Assembly (NCBI GenBank): GCA_042095135.1
Contig: JBELBV010000001.1
Coordinates: 107,108 to 171,107 of the forward strand
DNA length: 64,000 bases
Direction: 5' to 3'
Source of the DNA: UA16 sp042095135
GTDB taxonomy: Bacteria; Bacteroidota; Bacteroidia; Flavobacteriales_D; Sanyastnellaceae
Part shown: positions 8,892-18,500 of the stretch, piece after piece
Layout of the letters: the number at the start of each line of letters is the position of its first letter
Numbering within the stretch: the stretch's first letter is position 1
Position numbers and translations under genes: made by a program
The notes under the pieces: generated by a model
The model's input: only the letters and a program-made list of their open reading frames with translations
Databases searched by the model: none
What the model was told of the DNA's origin: nothing

Positions 8892-9829
8892 AGCAATCAA
8901 CATCCAGTGTATTCATGGTTCGCCCGCACTCCTTCCGGAAAAACGAAGAGACGGCCACCAACAACCATTACCAACGCGAACTCGCTGAAACCTCACCTGA
9001 GGAAATCATCGAACGGGCCCAAGGAGAATTCGATGGATTGGTAGAGCGATTGGAAACAGCGGGAGTTGAGGTGGTTGTCTTCGACGAAGCGGAGCCCCAT
9101 GTAACGCCTGACGCCCTTTTCCCAAACAATTGGATTTCAACGCACGCTGATGGGACGGTTGCGTTGTACCCCATGTTCGCTCCCAACCGTAGAACGGAAC
9201 GCCGAGACGACGTGCCCCTGGTGCTCGAGCATCAATTTGGGTTTGATGTCCGCCAAATCATCGATTTCACCGAATTCGAATCCCATGGCAAATTCTTGGA
9301 GGGTACGGGGAGCATCGTACTCGACCGCATCAACCGCAAGGCCTACGCCGCTCTGAGTGACCGAACAGATGCCCGATCCTTGGAACACTTTTGTGATCAA
9401 TTGAACTTCACACCCGTTGCATTCGAAGCCTTCCAAACCGTTGATAACAAGCGACTTCCAATCTATCATACAAATGTCATGATGAGCATTGGAAGCGGCT
9501 ACGCAGTGGTGTGTTTAGACTGTATCGACTCCGATGAAGAACGACAACACGTTCAAGATTCGGTGGCACAAGACGGCCTCACGCTCATCCCAATCACCGA
9601 AGAACAAGTGAATCAATTCGCCGGCAATATGCTCGAACTCCAAGGAGCTGATGGCCCAGTTTTGGTCATGAGTGCATGTGCTTACCAATCCTTAGAACCG
9701 AATCAGATTTCCGAACTCCAACGGCACACCACCTTGCTTTATGCCCCCCTGCCCACCATTGAAACGTGCGGAGGAGGCAGTGCTCGGTGCATGATCGCTG
9801 AAATCCACTTACCCAAGCAAAACGCCTAA
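8888..9829 (+). CDS. ctlX: Citrulline utilization hydrolase CtlX-like
   Basis: A second pentein-fold enzyme, 313 residues from the ATG at 8888. It matches the CtlX family by TPDALFPNNWISTH (73-86), LEGTGSIVLD (137-146), YHTNVMM (193-199) with catalytic His194, and GGGSARCMIAE with nucleophile Cys301. An upstream in-frame start (8849) would lie inside the previous gene. The ATG at 8888 overlaps that gene's stop by 4 nt and is preferred. CtlX proteins are linked to citrulline use; the position beside argS and an arginine-deiminase-like enzyme fits arginine/citrulline turnover. Confidence 0.88.
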   Translation: MKQSTSSVFMVRPHSFRKNEETATNNHYQRELAETSPEEIIERAQGEFDGLVERLETAGVEVVVFDEAEPHVTPDALFPNNWISTHADGTVALYPMFAPNRRTERRDDVPLVLEHQFGFDVRQIIDFTEFESHGKFLEGTGSIVLDRINRKAYAALSDRTDARSLEHFCDQLNFTPVAFEAFQTVDNKRLPIYHTNVMMSIGSGYAVVCLDCIDSDEERQHVQDSVAQDGLTLIPITEEQVNQFAGNMLELQGADGPVLVMSACAYQSLEPNQISELQRHTTLLYAPLPTIETCGGGSARCMIAEIHLPKQNA

Positions 9830-9832
9830 TCC

Positions 9833-11629
9833 ATGGATGCATTGGACCAACGCCTCGCGCAGTCGACCGTTAACGCCTGCAAAGCGTGCTTCGGAGCGCA
9901 AATCGAAGCCAATCATGTTCAGCTTCAGCAGACGCGAAAGGAATTTGAAGGAGACCGCACCGTAGTAGCATTCCCACTCACGCGTCATTCCAAGAAATCA
10001 CCTGAAGATACAGGTACCGCTCTTGGCGAATGGCTGGTCGCTCACGATGAACTCATCACCGCATACCAAGTCGTTAAGGGATTTCTAAACCTGACCATCG
10101 TCCCCGATTATTGGACAGAACAATTGCTGCAGGTTCACTCCCTTGAGTCCTTTGGTATTCAAGCAAAAGGCAGCAAATCAAAGGTCATGGTGGAGTACTC
10201 CTCGCCCAACACCAACAAACCGCTGCACCTGGGGCACTTGCGCAACAACTTCCTCGGGTACAGCGTCGCGCGCATCCTCGAGGCGGCGGGACACGAAGTC
10301 ATCAAAGTCCAGATCATCAACGACCGCGGCATCCACATCTGCAAGTCCATGATCGCGTGGCAAAAATTCGGTCATGGTGAAACACCGGGTTCCTCGGGGT
10401 TGAAGGGCGACAAGCTTGTCGGCAAATACTACGTGGCCTTCGACCGCGCATACAAGGAAGAGTCCGCTGCACTGGTGGCCCAAGGAATGACCGAGGAAGA
10501 GGCCAAAAAGCAAGCCCCCATCCTGCTGGAGGCGCAGTCACTGCTCCACCAATGGGAACAAGGCGATTCGGACGTGGTCGATTTGTGGAAGACCATGAAC
10601 GGATGGGTGTACGATGGGTTTGGCAAGACCTATACCGAGATGGGCGTTGACTTTGACAAGCTCTATTACGAATCAGACACCTACCTGCTTGGAAAGGATC
10701 AGGTGGCATCAGGACTGGAATCCGGCGTGTTTTTCAAAAAGGACGACGGCAGCGTTTGGATTGACCTCAGCGACGAAGGCTTGGACGAAAAATTGGTCCT
10801 GCGCAAGGATGGTACAGCCGTGTACATGACGCAGGACATCGGTACTGCCATCTTACGCTACAGCGATTTCCCCGGCCTGGAGGGCCAAATCTACACGGTT
10901 GGGAATGAACAGGAATACCATTTCAAAGTGCTCTTCACCATTTTGAAAAAACTCGGCGTGGATGGTGCCGAAAAGAACCATCACTTGAGCTATGGAATGG
11001 TCGAACTCCCGGAAGGCAAAATGAAATCGCGCGAAGGCACCGTGGTGGATGCCGATGATCTGTTAGAGGAAATGGCGAGCACGGCCCGAGAAATGGCTAC
11101 GGAATTGGGGAAAATCGATGATTTAAGCGAGGAAGAAAAGGACTTGCTCTTCAAGCAAGTGGGATACGGAGCATTGAAGTATTTCTTGCTAAAGGTATCC
11201 CCGACCAAGTCCATGATGTTCGATCCGAAGGCCTCCATTGATTTCATCGGGAACACCGCACCCTTCATACAGTTCAATTATGTCCGAGCTGCAAGTATGT
11301 TGGCCAAATGTGCCGAAGCCGGCTTTAATACGACCATCGAAAGCCTCGACGCTTCGGTCTGGGACGCGGAGGAATTGCGCTTAATTCAACAGGCGTTGAT
11401 GTGGCCTGCAACGGTGGAATTGGCCGCGGCGCAATACGACCCGAGTCTGGTGGCGAATCACACCTACGATTTGACCAAAGCATTTTCCCGATGGTATCAA
11501 GATCATCCAGTACTTGGAGAAGAAAATGCAGCAGTGCGAGAAGCACGAATTGCCCTGACTAAATGCGTCGCTCACCAAATCAAAACCGCCATGGGATTGC
11601 TGGGCATTGACATGCCCAAACGGATGTAA
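9833..11629 (+). CDS. argS: Arginyl-tRNA synthetase
   Basis: Class I aminoacyl-tRNA synthetase that charges tRNA-Arg. An ArgS-type N-terminal tRNA-recognition domain (about 1-110) is followed by the SSPNTNKPLHLGHLRNN signature, with the HIGH motif as HLGH at 132-135. A KMSK-like loop (KMKSREG) lies near residue 396, and the anticodon-binding alpha-helical domain with the usual IDMPKRM end closes the protein. The length of 598 is normal. It begins 3 nt after ctlX and ends the operon, converging on the minus-strand gene at 11632 with 2 bp between stops. Confidence 0.96.
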   Translation: MDALDQRLAQSTVNACKACFGAQIEANHVQLQQTRKEFEGDRTVVAFPLTRHSKKSPEDTGTALGEWLVAHDELITAYQVVKGFLNLTIVPDYWTEQLLQVHSLESFGIQAKGSKSKVMVEYSSPNTNKPLHLGHLRNNFLGYSVARILEAAGHEVIKVQIINDRGIHICKSMIAWQKFGHGETPGSSGLKGDKLVGKYYVAFDRAYKEESAALVAQGMTEEEAKKQAPILLEAQSLLHQWEQGDSDVVDLWKTMNGWVYDGFGKTYTEMGVDFDKLYYESDTYLLGKDQVASGLESGVFFKKDDGSVWIDLSDEGLDEKLVLRKDGTAVYMTQDIGTAILRYSDFPGLEGQIYTVGNEQEYHFKVLFTILKKLGVDGAEKNHHLSYGMVELPEGKMKSREGTVVDADDLLEEMASTAREMATELGKIDDLSEEEKDLLFKQVGYGALKYFLLKVSPTKSMMFDPKASIDFIGNTAPFIQFNYVRAASMLAKCAEAGFNTTIESLDASVWDAEELRLIQQALMWPATVELAAAQYDPSLVANHTYDLTKAFSRWYQDHPVLGEENAAVREARIALTKCVAHQIKTAMGLLGIDMPKRM

Positions 11630-11631
11630 AC

Positions 11632-12027
11632 TCAGCTTCGGGGAGGAAGCGGACGAAACAATTTTTCAGAAGGAGCCTCAATGACCAAGGCTTTTACTGC
11701 GTCGGGAACATCAAGTGCCAGTTCCAAGGATTCAGACGCATTCATGGCTTCATAAACCGGCGTTTTTGCACCTTCTTCTTCAGGCTCAAACGAAATGCTC
11801 AACCGTCCGGACATACCTTGTGGCAAGGCGACGTGGATGTGTAAGCGACCATCATCTTGCCACCGCATATTCACTTCGTCGATGGACTGACGGGTGGCCA
11901 GGTCCACCCCCTTTCGCATCTGACGGGCCATTCGCTTCAACACCACATACGCAGCGACCAGCGCCAGCGTGACCAGCAAGGCGGTTGCACCGGTTTCTAG
12001 CATCGACAGCACGCGTTCACCATTCAT
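11632..12027 (-). CDS. Hypothetical single-pass membrane protein
   Basis: A 131-residue protein with one transmembrane segment (about 13-30, ATALLVTLALVAAYVVL), followed by basic residues and a soluble domain of about 95 residues. By the positive-inside rule that domain should be cytoplasmic. No known domain was recognised. It is 10 bp downstream of the DUF493 gene and likely shares its transcript. Confidence 0.65.
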   Translation of the reverse strand: MNGERVLSMLETGATALLVTLALVAAYVVLKRMARQMRKGVDLATRQSIDEVNMRWQDDGRLHIHVALPQGMSGRLSISFEPEEEGAKTPVYEAMNASESLELALDVPDAVKALVIEAPSEKLFRPLPPRS

Positions 12028-12037
12028 CGGGAGGAAT

Positions 12038-12325
12038 TTAGAGCGAGATGATGCCAGGAATTTTGGCTGCAGCCTCGTACCGTTCGAAGACCGACTCAGC
12101 GGAATTCACCAGATCTGCGATGGTAAACGCCGTGTACCGGCCATTGCGGGAAGCACGGGCACTGAATTTCGCCGCTTCCGAAAAAATGGATTTCAATGCC
12201 GCTTCTCCGCCCTCATCCGAAGAGACAATGAACTTGAATGTGAATTCACAGGGCCATGCATGGGTGTCATCCAGTTGCTTGCGCAATCGCTCGCGCTTGG
12301 CCGCTTCCGTTTCATGTTGACTCAT
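12038..12325 (-). CDS. DUF493 (YbeD-like) family protein
   Basis: A small protein of 95 residues from the ATG at 12325. The sequence FKFIVSSDEG and the alpha/beta ACT-like pattern, ending with the stretch around YTAFTIADLVNSAESVFERYEAAAKIPG (too long to be chance similarity), match the DUF493/YbeD family; E. coli YbeD acts near lipoate metabolism, but the family role is not general. A GTG at 12364 would add 13 residues but would put the -7 box inside the coding region, so the ATG at 12325 is chosen. Confidence 0.75.
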   Translation of the reverse strand: MSQHETEAAKRERLRKQLDDTHAWPCEFTFKFIVSSDEGGEAALKSIFSEAAKFSARASRNGRYTAFTIADLVNSAESVFERYEAAAKIPGIISL

Positions 12326-12348
12326 TTCAATCGCACGCTTGGTAGCCA

Positions 12349-12356
12349 CAAAAGTA
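12349..12356 (-). promoter_or_regulatory. -7 box (TACTTTTG) for the DUF493 gene
   Basis: Exact TAnnTTTG match on the minus strand, 23 nt before the ATG at 12325. This would give a leader of about 15-20 nt and supports that start. Confidence 0.45.
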
Positions 12357-12396
12357 CAGCACACGGGCCACCGGATTGCTTCTCATATCGAACCTT

Positions 12397-12485
12397 AAAA
12401 AACGACAAGAAGGGACCACACCGGAATGCAGCCCCCTCCCTAGGAATCAGTCTTGCCAGACTCGAATTCGCTATTTAGTCGTTTT
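12397..12485 (-). terminator. Possible structured 3' end of the giant gene
   Basis: On the minus strand AAAACGAC just after the stop codon (12478-12485) can pair with GTCGTTTT (12399-12406), which is followed by a T-run (12402-12397). A small inner hairpin (AGTCT/AGACT, 12449-12462) lies between. The long loop makes it a weak candidate. The rest of this 130-bp gap shows nothing else. Confidence 0.3.
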
Positions 12486-12494
12486 AAGCAGTGA

Positions 12495-12584
12495 TTACTC
12501 TCCGCAGACCTGCCCGTAGTACTGGAAGAACTCCAGCAAGTCACCAACGTTGACGAGGCCGTCGTCGTTGATGTCACCCGGACA
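12495..12584 (-). other. Cys-bracketed single EF-hand/dockerin-like C-terminal module
   Basis: The last 29 residues run from CPGDIND to VCGE. The 12-residue loop DINDDGLVNVGD has acidic or Asn ligands at positions 1, 3, 5, 9 and 12, as in a dockerin calcium loop. DLLEFF follows, and the second Cys is three residues from the end. The same module ends the proteins at 31439 and 63390. Confidence 0.7.
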
Positions 12585-15500
12585 AGGATCTGGGTAATCG
12601 CAGCCACCTGGGTAGTTTGCATTCGGGTCGTAGTCGTATCCTTCCGGATCCATACAACCTACAATTACACATGATCCATCATCAATGGTCGCAATCGGAT
12701 TGTAGTTGGCCGAAGCCATGTCCGTACAACCTGTGTATTCACATGAGCCATCGTCGATGATGGCTGCTGGATCGTAGTTCTCAGCGTCCATGTAAGTACA
12801 TCCCGTAGCGTAGACCGCAGTGATGTTCTGTTCAATTGTTGTTGAGTTACCGCATGCATCGGTAAATACCATGACACGGTTTAACTCGTATCCAGTCAAG
12901 CTATTTCCGACCCACTCATCCGTGGTGGTGTAGGTCCAATCGCTGCATGCATCGAAGACTTCTACTCCAGCCAAATCGTCCAATTCGCTGGTCGCTACGT
13001 TGTCGAGAACAACGTTTGCTTCAAAGGTCACAACCGGTGCAGTCGTGTCTTCCAGCGTGATAGTCTGCGTAGCAGAGCTTGCGTTTCCACAGCCGTCGGT
13101 CACAGTCCAAGTACGCGTAATCACGTTGTCAGCAAGGCAGGACGCATCACCTGAACCACAGGCGTTAATGTCTTCGCCATTCAGTTCCAACTCAGTAAAT
13201 TCCACATCACCACTTGTAAACTGGAACTTCACTGAACGTGCGAATGAAACCCCAGAAACAGTTTTCACATTGAGACCTAAACTCAACGGCTCAGCAGGTC
13301 CAAAGAACCAGTTGCCATTGGCTGTTGTTTTCGCAACTCGGAAGTTCACACCTCCCTCAGGCAAAGAGCTCACGTTTATGGATAAAGTCTGAGCCTCATT
13401 GCTGTTCGGATCATCGGGAGTAGTGGCAGTCAGGACATATTGCCAAGTGCTGTTTGGACCATCCTCAAACACATCGCAAGTTCCAATCGCACCAGGTTCA
13501 ATTCCGGATGTGCTAATGGCATCGACATACTCGACATAAATATCTGCGCTGCAAACATCCACAGCGTCCATTACATCACCCGTCAAGGCAAGATCATTGA
13601 CATCACTATCACATTCCACCGTCACATCCATTGGAGCGGTGAAGGTTGGAGCGATGGTGTCGTTGTAGGTTACCTCAATCGATACAGACGAAGCGTTTCC
13701 GCAAGCATCGGTCGCAGTGTACGTGCGGGTGAATGATTCTTCACCTGAGCAGCTCAATCCATTGACTTCATCAACGAAGGTGATTTCAACGCTTGAGCAG
13801 TTGTCCATCGCCGTAGGCGCTGCTGGCATTTCGTCACCACACTGCAATTCAACAGCCAATGCCACTTCGCTCAATTCTGGAGCCTCATTGTCTTCAACTG
13901 TAATCGTTTGAAGTGCCGTTGAGCTATTACCGCAGCCATCGGTGAAGGTGTACTCGCGCACCACTTCAAAGCAACCAGCTTGCTCTTCTTCCACTGTAAT
14001 CACAAGTGTGTAATCTGTATAGGCGTCCGGTCCAGCAACTTCAAGGCCTTCCTTGAACATCATCGTGTATGTTCCATCAGTAACGACATCGTCGAAGCCA
14101 CCGATGTACAAGCCCATGAAGTCAAATGGCGCAGCCATGTCATCGAGAATTTCGTCTCCCGCTTCTGTACCAGGCATCACTCCGACCAATGCTCCACCAA
14201 ACAAGGCGGCAGCGGCAGCAGGGAAATCTTCCATTGAAGCCAGTACGGGCAATGAAGTCCCTTCACCGATTCCGATGAATCCTCCTCCACCTTCCGTTGG
14301 GAATCCGTTTTGCGTGTATTCTGTTATTACAATGGACGAAATCACTTGGCCCTCAGCAACTTGCAAAGTGAAGTACTCTGGATCAGCATTGACGCTCTGG
14401 AAGTTCGCCATGGATCCCGAGATCGTTGTTGTTCCCATTGGCAATACACCCATTTCCGTTGGGTTAGAAGCATCGCTTGATAGATCTCCAGATTCGTCCT
14501 CGTCGTAGACAAGCGTTGATGTCTCGTCACCGAGCTCAACCCAAGTCACCACCACGTCTGATTCGCAATTGTCGCTCACTTCAACCGTGCCAAATTCCTG
14601 TGCAGCATCGTATTCAGCACAATCCAACGTCACGTCTTCTACAGAACCGACAGGTGCCTGTTCGTCCACGAATGTAATCAGTTGCGTTGCAAATGCAGAG
14701 TTACCACAAGCGTCAATCGCTTCAAACGTGCGCACAATCTCATTCAATCCTGTGCATGTCAAATCTCCTGCAACATCCGTAAACGTTACTGTCACCTCCG
14801 AGCAGGCATCTGCTGCAGTAGCATTCGTCATTGGAATCTCATCGCTGCAAGTCAATGTCACGCCCTCGGGAACACTTGTGAAGTAAGGTGCGTTGTCATC
14901 AACCAAGGTGATGATCTGGTCCTTGGATGTGCTGTTGCCACATGCATCCGTAGCTGTCCATGTTCGGATGATGATGTCATTGGCGAAGCATGCATTATCA
15001 GACGTTGCGAACGCATCGCTGTAACCCACTTCCACCTCGTTGCTACAAGCATCCGCGGCATCTTCCACGTTTCCAGTCAAAGACAGGTCCATGGCATCAT
15101 CTGTGCATGCAATGGTGGCATCGGCTGGCGCTGAGAATTCAGGTCCAGTCGTATCGACAACGTTTACCGTCTGAACTACAGACAACGTGTTGCCGTTGTT
15201 ATCGAGTGCCGTCCAAGTGCGCGTGATAGTCCAAGAACCTTCGCAGTCTCCAATTTCCACTTCGTCCATGTAAGACACCTCGAGCACGTCGTCGCAGTTG
15301 TCGCTGAACTCCGGCTCGCGGATGTCCGTAGCGGCCTCCTCACATGTGGTGGTGTAAGATTCTTCCATGGATACGAGCTCAGGAGCGAATGTGTCATACA
15401 AGCAAGTTGATTCGCACGATTCGCCTTCTTCAGCGTAGAAACATGAACCGTCGTCCTGCAAGCTGTCCTCATCGTAGTTACAAGCCATTGGATCGGTACA

Positions 15501-18500
15501 TCCACAGTATTCGCTACCGAACGAGAGCGTCAGGTACAAGGTGTTGCCCGCTGACAATCCCTCTGGGAATACCTGAACGTACAACTGACCGTGAATAGTT
15601 CCAGGCGTGGTCAACTGGGCTACCATGACGCGGTTGTCGTCACCGGCCACACCGTATTGGCCCATTACATCAGCGTTCATGTACCAACCGCTACCGACCA
15701 AGTCGTCAATGACGATGTTACCGCCGTTTTCGAAGGCAGAGACCCAAGCGGGGTCGCTACCGCTCGCCGTTGGCGGGAAGCTCATGGCGTCTGCAGGTGT
15801 TCCCGCTCCCAACGTCACGTACGAGTCATACTGCAAGTCTGGGAAGAAGGCAAACATTTCAGAAGGCGCAGGAAGTGCTGATCCGTTTACGTTTTGGTAA
15901 ATCTGGCTTGAAGAGGCCAACACAATTGGATTCATCTCGTTACCCAAGATGGCGTTCACAACATCTGTAGCCGTTGGCGTGGTCACGAACACTTGGTACG
16001 TCGTCGACCCTTCAATGCCGCTAGCCATAGCCTCGACTTCAATGCCGTAACCATCAGCGCTGCTCATGACATTGGAGCAACTGCAGAAGTCACAGAAATC
16101 GAGCGATGGGTACTCTACGCTGTCGTCGTAGTTGCACGCTTCAGGATGGCCACACCCTTGGAGGATGTCGCAAATCAAGTCGTTATTGTCGTCGTAGCAG
16201 TTGCCATCGCAGTCGAATCCATCCTCTGGGTATTCGCATGAACCGTCGTTGAAGTTGGGCTCAGGAATTACGTTTGGATTGAAGTTACACGCTGCTTCGT
16301 CGTTACAACCAATGCAGAACGGTGACACTTGACACATGTCTTCGTCATGCTCTGTAGCATTCGGATCATACAGGCAGTTGCCTTCAGTCGTACAACCGTA
16401 GATTTCCAATTCATCGCAGACACCGTCTCCGTCTGTATCGCTCAGGCAGTTGCCGTCGCAATCGTAGGCCAATTCAGGGTATGCACATGCTCCGTCGTCG
16501 TAGACAGCTTCACTGTCGTAGTTGCATGCTGTGGCGTCGGTACATCCGCACTCATTACCGCCGAAGCTCAGGGTCAAGTACGTGTCCTGGCTCTGGTCCC
16601 CGTTCGGGAATACCTGAACGTAGAGCTGACCAGTAACTTCGCCAGTTGTGGTCAACTGTGCAACCAACACACGCTGGTCATCACCGGCGTAACCGTTGCT
16701 GGCAGTAATCAATGCGAACCAAGAACCGCCGAAGAAGCTATCGATTTCAAGGTCGTTGCCCGCGTTGAATTCGCTTACCCAGTTGTCTCCAGGAGCCTGG
16801 ACGAATGTGATCGAACTCTCGTCACCTTGAGGCGTTGACTCGATGCCGATGGTCAACCAGCTGTCGTAAGCCAAACTCGGGACAACCGTGTAGAACAACT
16901 CATTGATGTTGTCTGGACTCAAAGAACCGAATGGATCCTGGTAGAATGAAGTGGTCGAACGCAAGTACGCTGGAACATTCTCATCCCCTGACACGGAGCT
17001 CACGAAATCATCGGAAGTCGGAGTGGTCACGTACACGCGGTAGGTGTTCATGCCAGCTTCAAGGCCTGCGATGGAACCGTCATGGTTTGCGACCAGTTCC
17101 AACTCCAGACCGAATCCAGCTTCACCACCGGAACCGCAAGAGCAGTAGTCGCAGCTGCCGTCATCGTACGAAGCACCTTCATCGTAGTTGCAAGCCGTAT
17201 CGTCCATGCAGCCGAGCACTTCGTTGACCGTGATCATCTGATCATCAGATACGCTGTTGCCGCATGCATCGGTCGCGGTCCAAGTGCGTGTGATAACAGT
17301 GATTTCAACGTTGCTGTTGTCCTGGCTATCGCTGTACGCGATGGTCACCTCGTTGCAATCATCCTCAGCGGTAGGCTCAATGACCTCCATGTCATCGCCT
17401 GCAGTGTACGTAACGTCCGCTGGGAACGAAGTGAACACGGGAGCTTCGTTGTCCGTGACCATGATGGTCTGGGTGAAAGTCGAAGCATTGCCGCACTCGT
17501 CGGTAGCAGTCCACGTGCGGAAGATGGTGTAGGAAGTCCCACACGAGCCCGCCTGGATGTCGTCTGAAGGATCAGAGATGGAAACGCTTCCGCAATCCAC
17601 CGCTTCCACTGTCGCCATTGGAATCTCGTCGTTGCATGACAATTCAATATTTGAAGGAGTTGAAGTGAACTCGGGTCCTTGCGTATCCACGATTGTGAAG
17701 TATTGGACTGCGGTATCAGAATTGTTGCATCCGTCCGTAACCGTCCAAGTACGCATGACGCCAGCAGTCGCCAAGCAAGATGAGTTGTTGTCAACCGAGA
17801 AGTCGGCCGTTTCGTCTTCTGAATACGACGCTGTTCCGTCCCACGTCAAGACAATGCTATTGGACGTAGTGGCTACAGAAACTTCCGTGCCTGGAGCAAT
17901 TCCGTTGGTTCCCAATGTCACACCCGCCAAGTTGTCAATTGACATGTTGGAGATGGTGACAATCGCGTAATCGTATTCGTAAGGGAATCCGTTGGTTCCA
18001 TCAACGAATGCATTAATCGCAGCACCCGAAATGTCAATCGCAATCGCACCGCGGTGTGAAGACGGGTTAGAAGTCAGGTCACTGTAATCGATTTCAGCAC
18101 CGTCACCAATGGTTACGCCTTGCGCTTCGAGGATCAACGATTGACCGAAGGGTCCACCGAAATCCTTGCCCATTTCCACGTGGAAATCAGCCGTAGTACC
18201 AGTTAAATCAACGCTACCGTCCATCTCAACGTCCGTGTATTCGAATGTCAAATCATCCGAAGCGCAGTTATCGTATGAGTTCACAGGGAAATCAGCAACG
18301 CCAACACCTGGTGTCAAATCATCTGTGCACTCCACAGTCAAATCCTCTTGAGCTACCGCAACAGGAGCTTCGTTGTCCTCCAAGCTCACTACTTGAGAAG
18401 CCGTGGCCGTATTGCCCCAAGCATCCGTTGCTGTCCAAGTGCGTGTCAAGGTGTAGCCGCAGTCAGCTGGTTCAATGGATTCTTCCAATGTCAACTCGAC

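Noticed and set aside
12495..12584. True dockerin and a cellulosome system
   Set aside because: Only one half-loop is present instead of the two of a dockerin, and no cohesin domain was recognised in the window.
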